From assembly GCA_963778025.1 (NCBI GenBank), contig CAVZTA010000003.1, forward strand, positions 186,001 to 250,000: 64,000 nt of DNA, read 5' to 3'. Below, in pieces: positions 15,790-26,277 of the stretch. Below the pieces are notes generated by a model. That model did no database searches, was not told the origin of the DNA, and worked only from the letters and a program-made list of their open reading frames with translations. The position numbers were made by a program, and so were the translations under genes. Within the stretch, counting starts at the first letter, position 1. The number at the start of each line of letters is the position of its first letter. Origin of the DNA: CAVZTA01 sp963778025 (GTDB taxonomy: Bacteria > Chloroflexota > Limnocylindria > Limnocylindrales > CSP1-4).

Positions 15790-18294
15790 GTGAAGCAGCA
15801 CACGCAGGTCGTCGTCATCGGTGGGGGCGTGGTCGGGGCGAGCGTCCTGTACCACCTGACGAAGGCCGGCTGGACCGACGTGATGCTCATCGAGCGTCGC
15901 GAGCTGACGGCGGGCAGCACGTGGCACGCCGCGGGCGGGATGCACACGCTCAACGGCGACCCGAACGTCGCGCGGCTCCAGCAGTACACGATCCAGCTGT
16001 ACGAGGAGATCCAGCGGGTCTCCGGCCAGGACTGCTCGATCCACCTGCCCGGCGGGCTGATGCTCGCGGACACCGAGGTCCGCATGGACTTCCTGCGCAT
16101 GGCGCAGGCGCGCGGCCGGTACCTGGGCATGGATCTCGAGCTCATCACGCCCAAGGAAGCCCAGGACGTCTTCCCGCTCCTCGACCCGCAGTACTTCGTC
16201 GGCGCGTTGTACGACCCGGTCGAAGGGCACGTCGATCCGTCGGGCGTCACGCGGGCGTACGTCAAGGCCGCCCAGCTCGCCGGCGCGGAGGTCCACCAGC
16301 ATCAGCCGGTGGTCGCGCTCGAGCAGCGCCCCGACCTGACGTGGACGGTCCGCCTGGAGTCGGGCGCCGAGGTCCACACCGAGCACGTCGTCAACGCGGG
16401 CGGCCTGTGGGCGCGCGAGGTCGGCCGCTTCGTCGGTATCGAGCTGCCGGTGCTCGCGATGGAGCACCACTACCTGCTGACGGTCGACATGCCCGAGGTC
16501 ATCGCCCAGAACGAGAAGACCGGCCATGAGATGCCGATGGCCCTCGACTTCGCGGGCGAGATCTACATCCGCCAGGAAGGCCGCGGGATGCTGCTCGGCA
16601 CGTACGAGCAGGCAGCGGTGCCGTGGTCCCCGAAGACGACGCCGTGGGACTTCGGGTCCCAGCTCCTCAAGCCCGACCTCGACCGGATCACGCCCGAGCT
16701 CAGCGTCGCCTTCAAGCACTACCCGCCGATGGCGACGGTCGGCATCCGCCGGGTCGTCAACGGGCCGTTCACGTTCGCGCCCGACGGCAACCCGCTCGTC
16801 GGACCGATCCGGGGTCTGCGCGGCTACTGGGTCGCGTGCGGCGTGATGGCCGGCCTGTCACAGGGTGGTGGCGTGGGGCTGGCGCTGGCGTCGTGGATGA
16901 CCGCCGGCGATGCCGGCGACTCCGGGATGGATATCTGGGCGATGGACGTCGCGCGCTATGGCGACTACGCCACGCTCGCGTACACGAACGCGAAGGTGCA
17001 GGAGAACTACCGGCGCCGGTTCCGGATCACCTTCCCGAACGAGGAGCTGCCGGCGGCACGGCCGCTCCTGACGACGCCGATCCACGACCGTCTCACCGCC
17101 GCGAACGCCGTGTGGGGCGCGACCGCCGGCCTGGAGCACGCACTGTGGTTCCAGAAGGCCGGGCTCGAGCCCCGCGAGGATGTCACCTTCCGGCGCTCCA
17201 ACGCCTGGGACTGCGTCGCCCAGGAGGTCGCCGCGGTCCGCGAGCGCGTCGGCATGACCGAGATCTCGAACTACGCGAAGTACCGGGTGACCGGCCCGGG
17301 CGCGGAGGCGTGGCTGTCATCGCTGCTCACCCAGCGGATGCCGAACCCGGGCCGCATCACGCTGACCGCGATGCTCAACGACCAGGGCCGGATCGTCGGG
17401 GAGTTCACGGTCGCGCGACCGAGCGCGGCGGACGAGTTCTTCCTGTTCGGGTCGCTGCCCGCCGAGACCCACCACTCCCGGTGGTTCCGGCACCACCTCC
17501 CACGGGATGGATCGGTCGCATTCGAGGTGCTCGGGCTCGGCCTGGTCGGACTCAGCGTGACCGGGCCGAAGTCGCGCGAGGTGCTTCAGGCCGTCGCGCC
17601 CGATCTCGACCTCTCGACCGAGGCATTCCCGTTCATGACGTTCCGCGACGTCGACCTGGGCATGCATCCGGTGCATCTCGCGCGGATCAACTACTCGGGC
17701 GACCTGGGCTACGAGATCTGGATGCGCCCGGAGCACCAGCGGGTCGTGTTCGACCGGATCGTCGCCGCGGGCGAGCCGCACGGCCTGCGCTTGTTCGGGA
17801 TGCGGGCGTTGATGGCGCTCCGGCTCGAGAAGAGCTACGGGACGTGGTTCCGCGAATACCGCCCCATCTACACGGTCCCGGAGGCGGGGCTCGACCGCTA
17901 CGTCCGGCTCGACCACGAGTTCATCGGCCGCGCCGCGTATGAGGCCGAGAAGGCGACCGGGCCGAAGCGACGGCTCGTGACCTTCGTCGTCGATCCACAG
18001 CCGGACGACCCGGCCGATGTCATCGGCGATGAGCCGGTCTGGCACGACGGCAAGGTCGTCGGCTGGATCACGTCCGGCGGCTACGGCCATCACGTCCGCG
18101 AGTCCATCGCGCTGGGCTACGTCCCGGCGGAGCTGCTCCGTGACGTCGATCGCGGCGTCGCGCCTGCGGCGAGCTCCGACGCGTCGGACGCCGAAGGCGG
18201 CCGTTTCGAGATCGAGATCATCGGCCGGAGGCGTCCCGCGCGGCTCCAGCCCGAGCCGCTGTTCGACCCGCAGGGTCTCCGGATGCGCCAGTGA
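15790..18294 (+). CDS. Dimethylglycine dehydrogenase/sarcosine dehydrogenase-like FAD enzyme with GcvT domain
   Basis: 834 residues from GTG 15790, intact. N-terminal DAO-type FAD domain: VVVIGGGVVGASVLYHL, GSTWHAAGG (the His is the covalent-FAD position in dimethylglycine oxidases) and GIRRVVNGPFTFAPDGNPLVGP. From about residue 430 a GcvT/aminomethyltransferase folate domain follows (EISNYAKYRVTGPGAEAWL, then INYSGDLGYEIWM and LEKSYGTWFREY). Family members oxidatively demethylate N-methylglycines, passing the C1 unit to tetrahydrofolate. First gene of the operon; its stop overlaps the SoxA GTG. Confidence 0.92.
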   Translation: MKQHTQVVVIGGGVVGASVLYHLTKAGWTDVMLIERRELTAGSTWHAAGGMHTLNGDPNVARLQQYTIQLYEEIQRVSGQDCSIHLPGGLMLADTEVRMDFLRMAQARGRYLGMDLELITPKEAQDVFPLLDPQYFVGALYDPVEGHVDPSGVTRAYVKAAQLAGAEVHQHQPVVALEQRPDLTWTVRLESGAEVHTEHVVNAGGLWAREVGRFVGIELPVLAMEHHYLLTVDMPEVIAQNEKTGHEMPMALDFAGEIYIRQEGRGMLLGTYEQAAVPWSPKTTPWDFGSQLLKPDLDRITPELSVAFKHYPPMATVGIRRVVNGPFTFAPDGNPLVGPIRGLRGYWVACGVMAGLSQGGGVGLALASWMTAGDAGDSGMDIWAMDVARYGDYATLAYTNAKVQENYRRRFRITFPNEELPAARPLLTTPIHDRLTAANAVWGATAGLEHALWFQKAGLEPREDVTFRRSNAWDCVAQEVAAVRERVGMTEISNYAKYRVTGPGAEAWLSSLLTQRMPNPGRITLTAMLNDQGRIVGEFTVARPSAADEFFLFGSLPAETHHSRWFRHHLPRDGSVAFEVLGLGLVGLSVTGPKSREVLQAVAPDLDLSTEAFPFMTFRDVDLGMHPVHLARINYSGDLGYEIWMRPEHQRVVFDRIVAAGEPHGLRLFGMRALMALRLEKSYGTWFREYRPIYTVPEAGLDRYVRLDHEFIGRAAYEAEKATGPKRRLVTFVVDPQPDDPADVIGDEPVWHDGKVVGWITSGGYGHHVRESIALGYVPAELLRDVDRGVAPAASSDASDAEGGRFEIEIIGRRRPARLQPEPLFDPQGLRMRQ

Positions 18295-20393
18295 CCGACG
18301 GCTCGGCGCCGTCGCGGGAGGCCGACCGTCGGGCGCATCGTCGTCGACGGGAGGCCCCTCGCATTCGAGCCCGGAGACTCCGTCGCCATCGCGATGATCC
18401 GTGCGGGGATCTGGCCGGGTCACGGTCGCGTCTGCCTCGCGGGCGACTGCGGGAACTGCATCGCCGAGGTCGACGGCATCGCCTACGAGCGCACCTGCCA
18501 GGTGCGGGCGCGACCCGGGCTCGAAGTGCGGGCGCACCCGGTCGACGGCAAGCCGCTGTTCCCCGTCGCATCCTCGCCCGATCTCGCGTCGCCGATCCCG
18601 CCACGTGAGATCCCCGTGCGGCGCGTCGAGGTCGAGGTCGCGGTCGTTGGTGGCGGCCGAAGCGGGACGAAGGCAGCGGCCGATGCCGAAGGCGCGGGGC
18701 GCAGCGTGATGACGCTGGATGCGCGCGACGGCATCGACGTGATGGGGATCTACCCGGGGCCGACGATCGTCGCCCGCGAACCCGGCGGGATGCTCCACGT
18801 CCGCGCCGAGGAGGTCGTCGTGGCGACGGGCGCCGTGGACGTGATGTCGCTCGGCGAGCCGACGTTCGACACCTGGTTCACGACCGGAGCGGCGGCCATC
18901 GCCGCGGAGCGCGGCATGCCGATGGATCCGCCGGCGTCGATCGGCCGCGTCGGGCGCGATGTCCTCGCCCGGATGGCGCCCGCCGACGCGCCGGTGACGG
19001 TGATCGGGGCCGCCGCCGAGACGTACCCGTTGCCGTCGGCGCCGACGGCTGATGGCGTGGTATGCCCCTGCATGGGCACCACACTTGCGGATCTCAAGGA
19101 GGCATTCGACCGCGGCTACAACGAACTGGAGTTACTCAAGCGAGCGTCGTGGGCGGGTCTCGGCACCTGTCAGGGTGGGGTCTGCCTGCCGCATGTGCGC
19201 GCGTTCATCGCGGAACGGACGGGCGTGGTCCCGGATCCGTTCACGGCGCGACCCGGCGCCCGCCAGATCACCATCGGCGAGGCGGCCGCAGGGACCCACA
19301 TCGACGCCTTCCGCCGCACGGCCCTTCACGACGAGCACCTGGCTGCCGGCGCGCGGATGGACCGGTTCGGTGGCTGGTGGCGCCCGTGGCACTACGGCGA
19401 CCCGATCGCGGAGTACTGGGCGGTCCGCGAGGGCGTCTCGATCGGCGACGTGTCGACGCTGGGCAAGCTCATCGTCAGCGGGCCGGATGTCGTCGAGCTC
19501 CTCGAGCGGCTCTATCCGTGCCACGTCGCGGACATCAAGGTCGGGCGGTCGAGATACGCGCTGCTGCTGAACGAGCGCGGTCATGTCATGGACGACGGGA
19601 TGATCCTCCGCGACGACGAGCAGCGGTTCACGCTGACGTTCACGTCGGGCGGCGCGGCCAATGCGGAGATGTGGATCCGCGACTGGGTCGACACCTGGGG
19701 ACTCCGCGTCAATGTGATGGACCGGACGATGAGCCTCGGCGCGATCAACGTGACCGGGCCGCTCGCGAAGGCGCTGCTGGTGCGGCTCGGCCTTCGTCGA
19801 GCCGCCGCGGTTCCTGGGCCACGTGCGCGGCCGGGTCGCCGGCGTGCCCGTCCATGCGATGCGGCTCTCGTTCACCGGCGAGGCGGCATGGGAGCTGCAT
19901 CACCCGCTCGATCGATCGGTCGAGCTCTGGCGGGCGCTGACGGCGCGAGGGCCGCGACCTCGGCATCCGGCCGCACGGCCTGCAGGCGCTGTTCGGGCTG
20001 CGGCTCGAGAAGGGCCACGTGATCGTGGGCATGGACACGGAGCTGGACACGACGCCGCGTCGGCTCGGCATGGACTGGGCCGTCCGCATGGAGAAGCCGG
20101 ACTTCATCGGCCGGGCGGCGCTCGCGCGGACCGCGAAGCTCGACGACGACCGGCGCTGGATGGGCTTCACGATGGACGGCCCGGCGCCCACCGAGGGAAC
20201 GCCGATCCACGTGGGCGGCGAGATCGTCGGCAACGTCACCGGCAGCTGGTCATCCCCGCTCCTCGGCAGGGCGTTGCTGCTCGGCTGGCAGCGGCGGCGA
20301 CCGTGGGCCGATGTCGTGGACATCGACGGCCGCGAGGCGCGCGTGACGCCGACGCCGTTCTACGACCCGGAGGGCACACGTGCCCGCGCGTGA
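18291..20393 (+). CDS. soxA: Sarcosine oxidase alpha subunit-like protein, compact form, frame-disrupted
   Basis: Starts at the GTG overlapping the previous stop. Order of domains: a ferredoxin-like 2Fe-2S module with Cys-x4-Cys-x2-Cys-x12-Cys (CLAGDCGNC...ERTC), a short Rossmann segment (AVVGGGRSGTKAA and EEVVVATGAVD), a second Cys cluster (CPCMGTT...GTCQGGVC) and a C-terminal GcvT-like domain ending at 20393. Frame breaks near 18330, 19790 and 19945 each need removal of one base. At about 700 residues it is much shorter than the usual 950 or more, mostly in the nucleotide-binding middle. The end overlaps SoxG. Confidence 0.8.
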
Positions 20394-20761
20394 ATCGCTC
20401 GCGGGTGTGCGGGTCGTGGCCGATCCGAGGCCTGGATCGACGCCTTGGCCGCAGTCCCTCGGGAGCGGGCCCGACCGTGCTTCGGTTCGCGCCCGACGAA
20501 GCGCTGGTCCTGGGGGCAGCCGATCGACGTCGACGGGCGCCGCGATCGTCGAAGACGAGGTGGGCTACCTCGCGCTCACCGTGGAGCGCGAGGTCCTCGA
20601 GCGGCACGTCGAGTGGCCGCTGCCGACCGGTCGGCGGCCTGGGTCAGGGCAAGGTCGCCGGCGTGCCGGCGAAGGTCGCCTGGCTGCCCGACGGCCGCGC
20701 ATGGGTCGTCATCCAGGCGGCGTACGCGCACGAGCTGGAGGAGCGGCTCGGATGGCGCTGA
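20380..20761 (+). pseudogene. soxG: Sarcosine oxidase gamma subunit-like protein, frame broken several times
   Basis: From GTG 20380, overlapping the SoxA end by 14 nt. Segments in successive frames read ESLAGVRVVA, GPTVLRFAPDEALVLGAAD, AAIVEDEVGYLALTVEREVLE, and GLGQGKVAGVPAKVAWLPDG ending YAHELEERLGWR at 20761. Breaks lie near 20420, 20525 (two) and 20635, all single extra bases. Together they give a protein of about 120 residues with the small GcvT-like look of SoxG. The call rests mainly on position between SoxA and SoxB. Confidence 0.55.
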
Positions 20762-21977
20762 GCGCGCACATCCAGTCGCTCCCGCGGATCCGCTGGCCGG
20801 GCGATCGGCCGCGACCCGCCTATGACGTCGTCATCGTCGGCGGCGGCGGGCACGGGCTGTCGACCGCGTGGCATCTCGCGACGCAGCACCGGATCACGAA
20901 CGTCGCGGTCCTCGAGGGCGACTACATCGCGAGCGGCAACACCGGCCGCAACACGACGATCATCCGCTCGAACTACGCGTTGCCCGAGGCCGTGCGCTTC
21001 TACGACCACTCGTTGCGGAAGTACGAGCGCTTCGGGGACGAGGTCGGGGCGGACATCGTCCACCAGACGAAGGGCCACATCTGGCTCGCCCACACCGAGA
21101 TGGCGCTGCGCACCGAGCGGGCGCGGAGCCTCATGAACCTCGCGATGGGCGTCGAGACCGTGATGGTCACGCCCGTCGAGATCAAGGAGCTCGTTCCCCA
21201 GATCGACCTGACCGGCGGCGGCCGCTACCCGATCCTGGGCGCCTCGTTCCACAAGCCCGCGGCGACCGCCCGCCACGATCGGGTCGCGTGGGCGTACGCG
21301 GCCGGGGCGAGCCAGGCGGGCGTGGACATCCACCAGCACACCCCGGTCGATCGCCTGGTCGTCGACGGTGGCCGCGTCACGGGCGTCCGCCTCGCCGATG
21401 GGTCGACGATCGCCGCCGGACAGGTCCTGAGCGCCACGGGCGGCCGGGTCACGGCGCTCGCGGCGACCGCCGGGGTCCGCCTGCCGATCCGCACGCATCC
21501 CCTCCATGCCTTCGTCACCAATGACTTCGCGCAGGGTTTCCCGCGCGTCCTCGCCTCGACCGAGCTTGCGTGCTATGTGTCCCAGACCGAGCGCGGCCAG
21601 CTGCTCATCGGGGCGGAGTTCGACGCGCAGCCGTCGTACTCGCGGCATCTCGTCCTTCGACGCGCTGCGGAGCTACGCGACGAAGATCGGCTACCTGCTC
21701 CCGTTCACGCGCGACCTGCGGATCCTCCGGACGTGGGCCGGCTCGTGCGACATCTCGGTCGACTTCTCGCCCGATCATGGGGTCGACCGGCGTCGACGGG
21801 TTCCTCATCACGACCGGCTGGGGGACGTGGGGCTTCAAGGCGATCCCCGCCGGCGGCGAGGCGCTCGCGGAGCTCATCGCCACCGGTCGCACGCCGCAGC
21901 TCATCGCACCGTTCGGGCTCGACCGGTTCCGCCGCGACCACCTGATGGCCGACCAGGCGTCGGCGGGGACCCGCTGA
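20752..21977 (+). CDS. soxB: Sarcosine oxidase beta subunit-like FAD protein, frame-disrupted near the C-terminus
   Basis: From ATG 20752, overlapping the preceding stop. DAO-fold FAD enzyme: YDVVIVGGGGHGLSTAWHLA, SGNTGRNTTIIRSNY (very typical of SoxB), HQTKGHIWLAHT, and after breaks near 21640 and 21775 the C-terminal SSFDALRSYATK, then VDGFLITTGWGTWGFKA. It carries the amine-oxidising FAD site of heterotetrameric sarcosine oxidase, working with SoxA, SoxG and SoxD. Both breaks are resolved by removing one base. The stop overlaps the SoxD ATG by one base. Confidence 0.85.
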
Positions 21978-22219
21978 TGCACGAGCTCGACTGCCCGCGG
22001 TGCGGGCGGCGACCGCTCGACGAGTTCGTCTTCGGCGGCGAGCGCCGGCCGGTGCCACCCAGCCTCACCGACCCGGACGACATCGACTTCGACGGCGTGA
22101 TGATCTTCGACAACCCCGACGGCCCGACGACCGAGCGCTGGTTCCACGCGGCCGGGTGCCGGCGCTGGCTCACCGTCCGCCGCGATACCCACGTCGATCG
22201 CGTGCTGGAGGTGCACTGA
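21977..22219 (+). CDS. soxD: Sarcosine oxidase delta subunit-like zinc protein
   Basis: 80 residues, intact. SoxD pattern: LDCPRCGRRPLDEFVFGGE at the N-terminus and HAAGCRRWLTVRRDTHVD at the C-terminus; the two N-terminal Cys, the later His and Cys hold a structural zinc. Follows SoxB with a 1-nt overlap and precedes the alcohol dehydrogenase by 3 nt. Gene order A-G-B-D differs from the common B-D-A-G. Confidence 0.9.
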   Translation: MHELDCPRCGRRPLDEFVFGGERRPVPPSLTDPDDIDFDGVMIFDNPDGPTTERWFHAAGCRRWLTVRRDTHVDRVLEVH

Positions 22220-22222
22220 GCC

Positions 22223-23426
22223 GTGGCTCTCCAGGGGTACGCCGAGCGGCGGTTCGACATCCTCGCCCGCGACCGGGCGCGGTTCGGCGCCGGCGTGATC
22301 GAGGAGCTGCCCGCGACCGTCGACGAGCTGGGCGCGTCGACGGTGTTCGTGGTGACGGACCCCGGTGTCACGGCATCGGGCGTGGCGGGCCGCGTCGTCG
22401 ACCTGCTCTTCGCGCATGGGCTCGCGGTCGACCTGTTCGACGGCGTCGAGCCGAACCCGGGGACCGCGACGATCGAGGCCGGGAGCGCGCGCCTCCGCGA
22501 GATCCTCGAAGGTCGGCCGGGCATCCGCGTGACGGTCGTCGGCCTGGGCGGCGGGTCCGCGATGGACTCGGCCAAGGTCATCGCCCTGCACGCGCCCAAC
22601 GCGGATCAGCATGCTGTCATGTCACTTGGTTACCACGATGAAACGCTGCGGCTGGGGGTGCCGGTGATCGCCGTCCCCACGACAGCCGGCACGGGCGCCG
22701 AGACGAACACGTACGGCGTGATCACCGACGAGGCGGCCGGTCGCAAGGGCTACGTCGGGCATGCGAGCGTCCTGCCCAAGCTGGCCATCCTCGACCCCGA
22801 GCTGACGCTCCGCGTGCCGCCCGCCACCACCGCCGCGACCGGCGTCGATGCGCTGACGCACTCGCTCGAATCCCTGCTCTCGAAGCACCCGAATCCGTTC
22901 GCCGAGGCCGTGGCGCTCGGGCGTGATCCGAACGGTCGGGGAATGGCTGCCGCGAGCCGTGGCCGACGGCGCGGATCTCGAGGCGCGCAGCCGGATGCTC
23001 CTCGCCGCCCACTACGCGGGCGTCGGCCAGCAGAGCGGGACCGGTGTCGGGGCGGTCCACGCGATCGGGCACGCGATCGGGACCCGCGGTCGACTGGCGC
23101 ACGGGACGGCGCTCGCGACGGTGATGCCCGAGGTGTTCGAGACGTACCTCGGCGTCCGCGATCGCGAGCTGGCGCTGGTCGCGGTGGCGCTTGGCGCGGC
23201 ATCGCCACGGGACGACGAGGCGGTCGCGGCCAGGGCCGGTATCGACGCCGTCCGCGCGCTGCTCGAGTGCGTCGGCCAGCGGCGGACCCTGCGCGAGCTC
23301 GGTATCCCGGAGGACGTCGAGCCCGTGATCGTCCGGGACGCCATCGACGACGCGGCGATCGACAACTCACCCCGCCTGCCGAGCGCCGCCGAGGTGGCCG
23401 GCATCCTCGCGGCCGTCCGCGGCTGA
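22223..23426 (+). CDS. Iron-containing (group III) alcohol dehydrogenase, single frame break
   Basis: From GTG 22223, 3 nt after soxD. NAD-binding GLGGGSAMDSAK, AVPTTAGTGAETN, metal ligands in DALTHSLE and later HAIGHAIGTRGRLAHG. At about 22920 the frame changes by one extra base (VALG to VIRTVGEWLPRAV), and the second half runs to 23426. In this operon it may oxidise or reduce an aldehyde or alcohol from amine breakdown, for example formaldehyde; this is inference. The restored protein of about 400 residues is of normal family length. Confidence 0.85.
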
Positions 23427-23508
23427 GGCCTCGCCGATGACTCCGGGCGTCGCGTGCCGTCAGGATGGGTGACGGCGGGCGACCGCCGACCCAGCGAGGA
23501 TCCGGACG

Positions 23509-24061
23509 ATGGCGACCAGCACGGACAAGGCGGGACGGATCGACACCGGCCTGCGCGAGGCGACCGGCAAGGGGCGCGACGAGTGGTACGCGGAGCTCGA
23601 TGCCTGGGGCGCCGCCGGGAAGCCCTACGCCGAGGTCGCCGCATGGCTCACCGAGCACGGGATGAGCGACTGGTGGGCACAGAAGACGATCGTCGAGTAC
23701 GAGCAGGCGCGCGGCGTCCGTGGCGCCGGAGCCCGGCGGGATGGGACGTTCACGGCGGGCGCCAGCAAGTCGATCGATGTCGTGCCGGAGCGCGTCCTGG
23801 AGGCGTTCACCGATCCGGAGCTGCGCGCCCGCTGGCTCCCGGGCTACGACCTCACCGAGCGATCGTCGACCCCGGGCAAGCGGATCCGCTTCGACGTCGC
23901 TGACGGCACACGGCTGCGTGTCACCGCCGAGCTGAAGGGCGACGACCGGCAGCTCCGTCTTCATCGAGCAGGAGCGGATCGCCGACGCTGACACCGCCGC
24001 CGCGAAGCGCGCCTTCCTCGTGGACAGGGCCGCCGGCCTCAAGGCCCTGCTCGAGGGCTGA
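23509..24061 (+). CDS. DUF4287-like plus SRPBCC (AHSA1-like) domain protein, frame break near the end
   Basis: ATG 23509 begins a protein whose first 70 residues match the DUF4287 look (GKGRDEWYAELDAWG, then WLTEHGMSDWWAQKTIVEYEQARG). An SRPBCC ligand-binding/activator domain follows (SIDVVPERVLEAFTDPELRARWLPG, then GTRLRVTAELK). One extra base at about 23950 interrupts it; the continuation SSVFIEQERIADADTAAAKRAFL ends at 24061. Such two-domain proteins are common in Actinobacteria and Chloroflexota; function unknown. Confidence 0.75.
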
Positions 24062-24109
24062 CCTTCGCTGCGGCCCGCGCCCCCGCCTCGGAAGGTGGCC
24101 GGGCGGCGA

Positions 24110-25340
24110 TCAGGCTGCCCCGTGGAGCATGTCGATGAGCCTGCCGACGACGCGCTCGCCGTCGGCGCGCAGGCCGTTGTGCTCGTACTCGTCGGTCTGC
24201 CAGGTGCGGATGCCGGGGATGAGCGCCGCGGTCTCCTCGGCGAAGTCGCGCTCGACGTACAGGTCGTTGACGTAGATCGTCGCCGCGACGGGCACCGTCG
24301 TGCGGCGCAGGGCGTCAGCGTCGTAGAGCTTCGGCCAGGGGTGCTCGGCGAGGATCTCGGCGACCTCGCGATGCGGCTTCAGCCAGCCGTAGTCCTCGAA
24401 CATCCACGGGAAGACGTGCTCGGCGGTGAGGTACCCCTGGGCCTCGACGATGTCGGGCTGGAGCCGGGCCGCCGACCATCGGGTCGGGACGCCGTCGGCG
24501 TAGCTCGACTCGTGGAGCGTCGCGTAGATCGGATTCCGCGTGAAGCGCACGCCCGACTCGATGTCGTGCAGCCACGCCAGCGAGCCGAACGGCAGCTCGA
24601 CGATGTGATGGAGATGCTCGAAGCCGTTGCTGTCGCCGAGCTCGAGGCCGAGCTGGCGGAAGCGGCGTGACGTCAGCCGGTCGCCGCTCGGCAGGCGCAC
24701 GTCGTCGCGATCGAGGCGGCCGAGGATGTCCTTGACCCGCTGACGATCGTCGGGATAGCGGGCGAAGTAGCGCTCGTTCGCGGCCGGGGATGCGGCGCCA
24801 CGTCGCGCCGTAGATGTCGTCGACCGGGCGGCCGACCGGGCTGAGGCCGCCGGTCAACATCGCCTCGCGGAGCCCCTCGGGCGCGAACGACAGGTAGGTC
24901 AGCGAGGTGAACCCGCCGAAGCTCTGGCCCAGGATGCTCCAGCGCTCGACGCCGAGCTCGCGCCGGATCGCCTCGCAGTCGCGGACGATCGAATCGGCGC
25001 GGAAGTGGGTCAGGTAGGTCGCCCGTTCCTGCGCGGTGCCGCCGGGGATCTCGCGGCCGACCGGCGTCGACCGGCCGGTGCCGCGCTGGTCGAGGAGGAG
25101 GACGCGATAGTCCTCGATCGCGCGCTTCTGCCAGCCGCTCGGCGGGCTGGTCGGGCGCGCCGCCTCGAAGCCGGGGCCACCCTGCAGGAACACGAGGTAC
25201 GGGCGATCGCCACCGTCGGGTGCGGCGAGCTCGCGGGTGAACACGGTGATCGTCGGGCCGGCCGGGTCGTCGTGGACGAGCGGGACCTGATGCTCGCGCT
25301 CGGTGATGACGAGACCGGGGACGTGGTACGTGGTGGGCAT
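24110..25340 (-). CDS. Proline iminopeptidase-like alpha/beta hydrolase (S33 family), single frame break
   Basis: ATG 25340. The N-terminal half shows the oxyanion motif LQGGPGFEA, LLDQRGTGRSTP, and the nucleophile elbow GQSFGGF, all typical of prolyl aminopeptidases. One extra C in a C-run at about 24785 breaks the frame. The C-terminal half (ERYFARYPDDRQRV onward, HHIVELPFGSLAWLHD, catalytic-His region with DEYEHNGLRADGERVV) ends at 24110. Restored length about 410 residues, normal for the family. It would cleave N-terminal proline from peptides. Confidence 0.8.
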
Positions 25341-25375
25341 GGCCGGACTCTAGCCCGGCCACGACCCACGGCGTG

Positions 25376-26234
25376 TCAGATCGGGAGCGTCGCGAGGTCC
25401 TGCTCGACGACCTCCCGGTCGTCCTTGTCGGGCTCCTTCGCGAGCTCCTCCGCGGCCTTCGTGCTTCCAGATGAACGCCTCGTCGCGCTCGCCGGCCACC
25501 GCGTGCGCGCGTGCGACAGCCTCATAGGCGGATGCGCGAAGCCAATGGGCGGCCTCGGGATCGGCGTCGACGTGGTCGAGGGCACGCTGTGCATGGTGGA
25601 GCGCCGGCTCGCCGCGGCCGAGGACCGCGTAGACGCGGCTGCACTGCCACTCGCCGATGGCGAGGTTCTTGCGCTCGTGCGTGGGGACCTCGCCCCAGTG
25701 GTATCGGCTGGCGTGGGCGGCGTGGACCATCTCGTCGTCCTGGTCCGTCGTGCGGTCGGCGGTCTCGAGCAGCTGCCACACGCGGTTGAACAGGCCGACG
25801 GCGAGGGCGCGACGGGTGGTCGCGTCGACCTCGGGCGGGAGCGGGGGAGCGGCGGTCATCGGGGTCTCCTTCGTGGGGTCGATCAGCTGACCCAGCTGGT
25901 GGAGGACGAACTGGAGCCGGAAGTTGCGAGCGAGGATCCGGTCGCGATGCGCCGACAGCACGGCCCGGCGTACGTCCGGGTCGTCCGTGGCCAGCGCGGC
26001 GCGGATCTCGTCGAGCGGCATCTCGAGGTCGCGGAGGCGACCGATGGTGCGCGCTCGCTCGGCCTGGTCGCGGTGGTACGCCCGGTAGCCGGTGAACCGG
26101 TCGACGCGGGCGGGTCGCAGCAGGTCGAGCTCGTCGTAGTGGCGCAGCGCGCCGATCGACAGCCCGCAGAGGCGGGCGAATCGCCCGATGCTCAGCAGGT
26201 CCTCGTCGGCGACACGGCGCCCGGCTTCGTCCAT
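25376..26234 (-). CDS. MerR-family transcriptional regulator with C-terminal helical domain, frame break near the end
   Basis: I choose ATG 26234; a TTG at 26279 is in frame but overlaps the upstream stop. The HTH reads LLSIGRFARLCGLSIGALRHYDELDLLRPARVD with the dimerisation coiled coil after it, then a TetR-like or effector-binding helical domain (DATTRRALAVGLFNRVWQLLETADR, HAAHASRYHWGEV, HAQRALDHV). One extra base at about 25460 switches to the end KAAEELAKEPDKDDREVVEQDLATLPI at 25376. Effector unknown. The GAGTC-AA-GACTC palindrome just upstream is a possible operator. Confidence 0.78.
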
Positions 26235-26265
26235 GGCGGCCACGATGGAGTCTCGGGTCGGTCGA

Positions 26266-26277
26266 GAGTCAAGACTC
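26266..26277. promoter_or_regulatory. Short palindrome upstream of the MerR gene (possible operator)
   Basis: GAGTC-AA-GACTC, a 12-bp inverted repeat 32 nt before ATG 26234 and overlapping the end of the small upstream gene. MerR regulators bind inverted repeats in their promoters; assignment is tentative. Confidence 0.3.
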
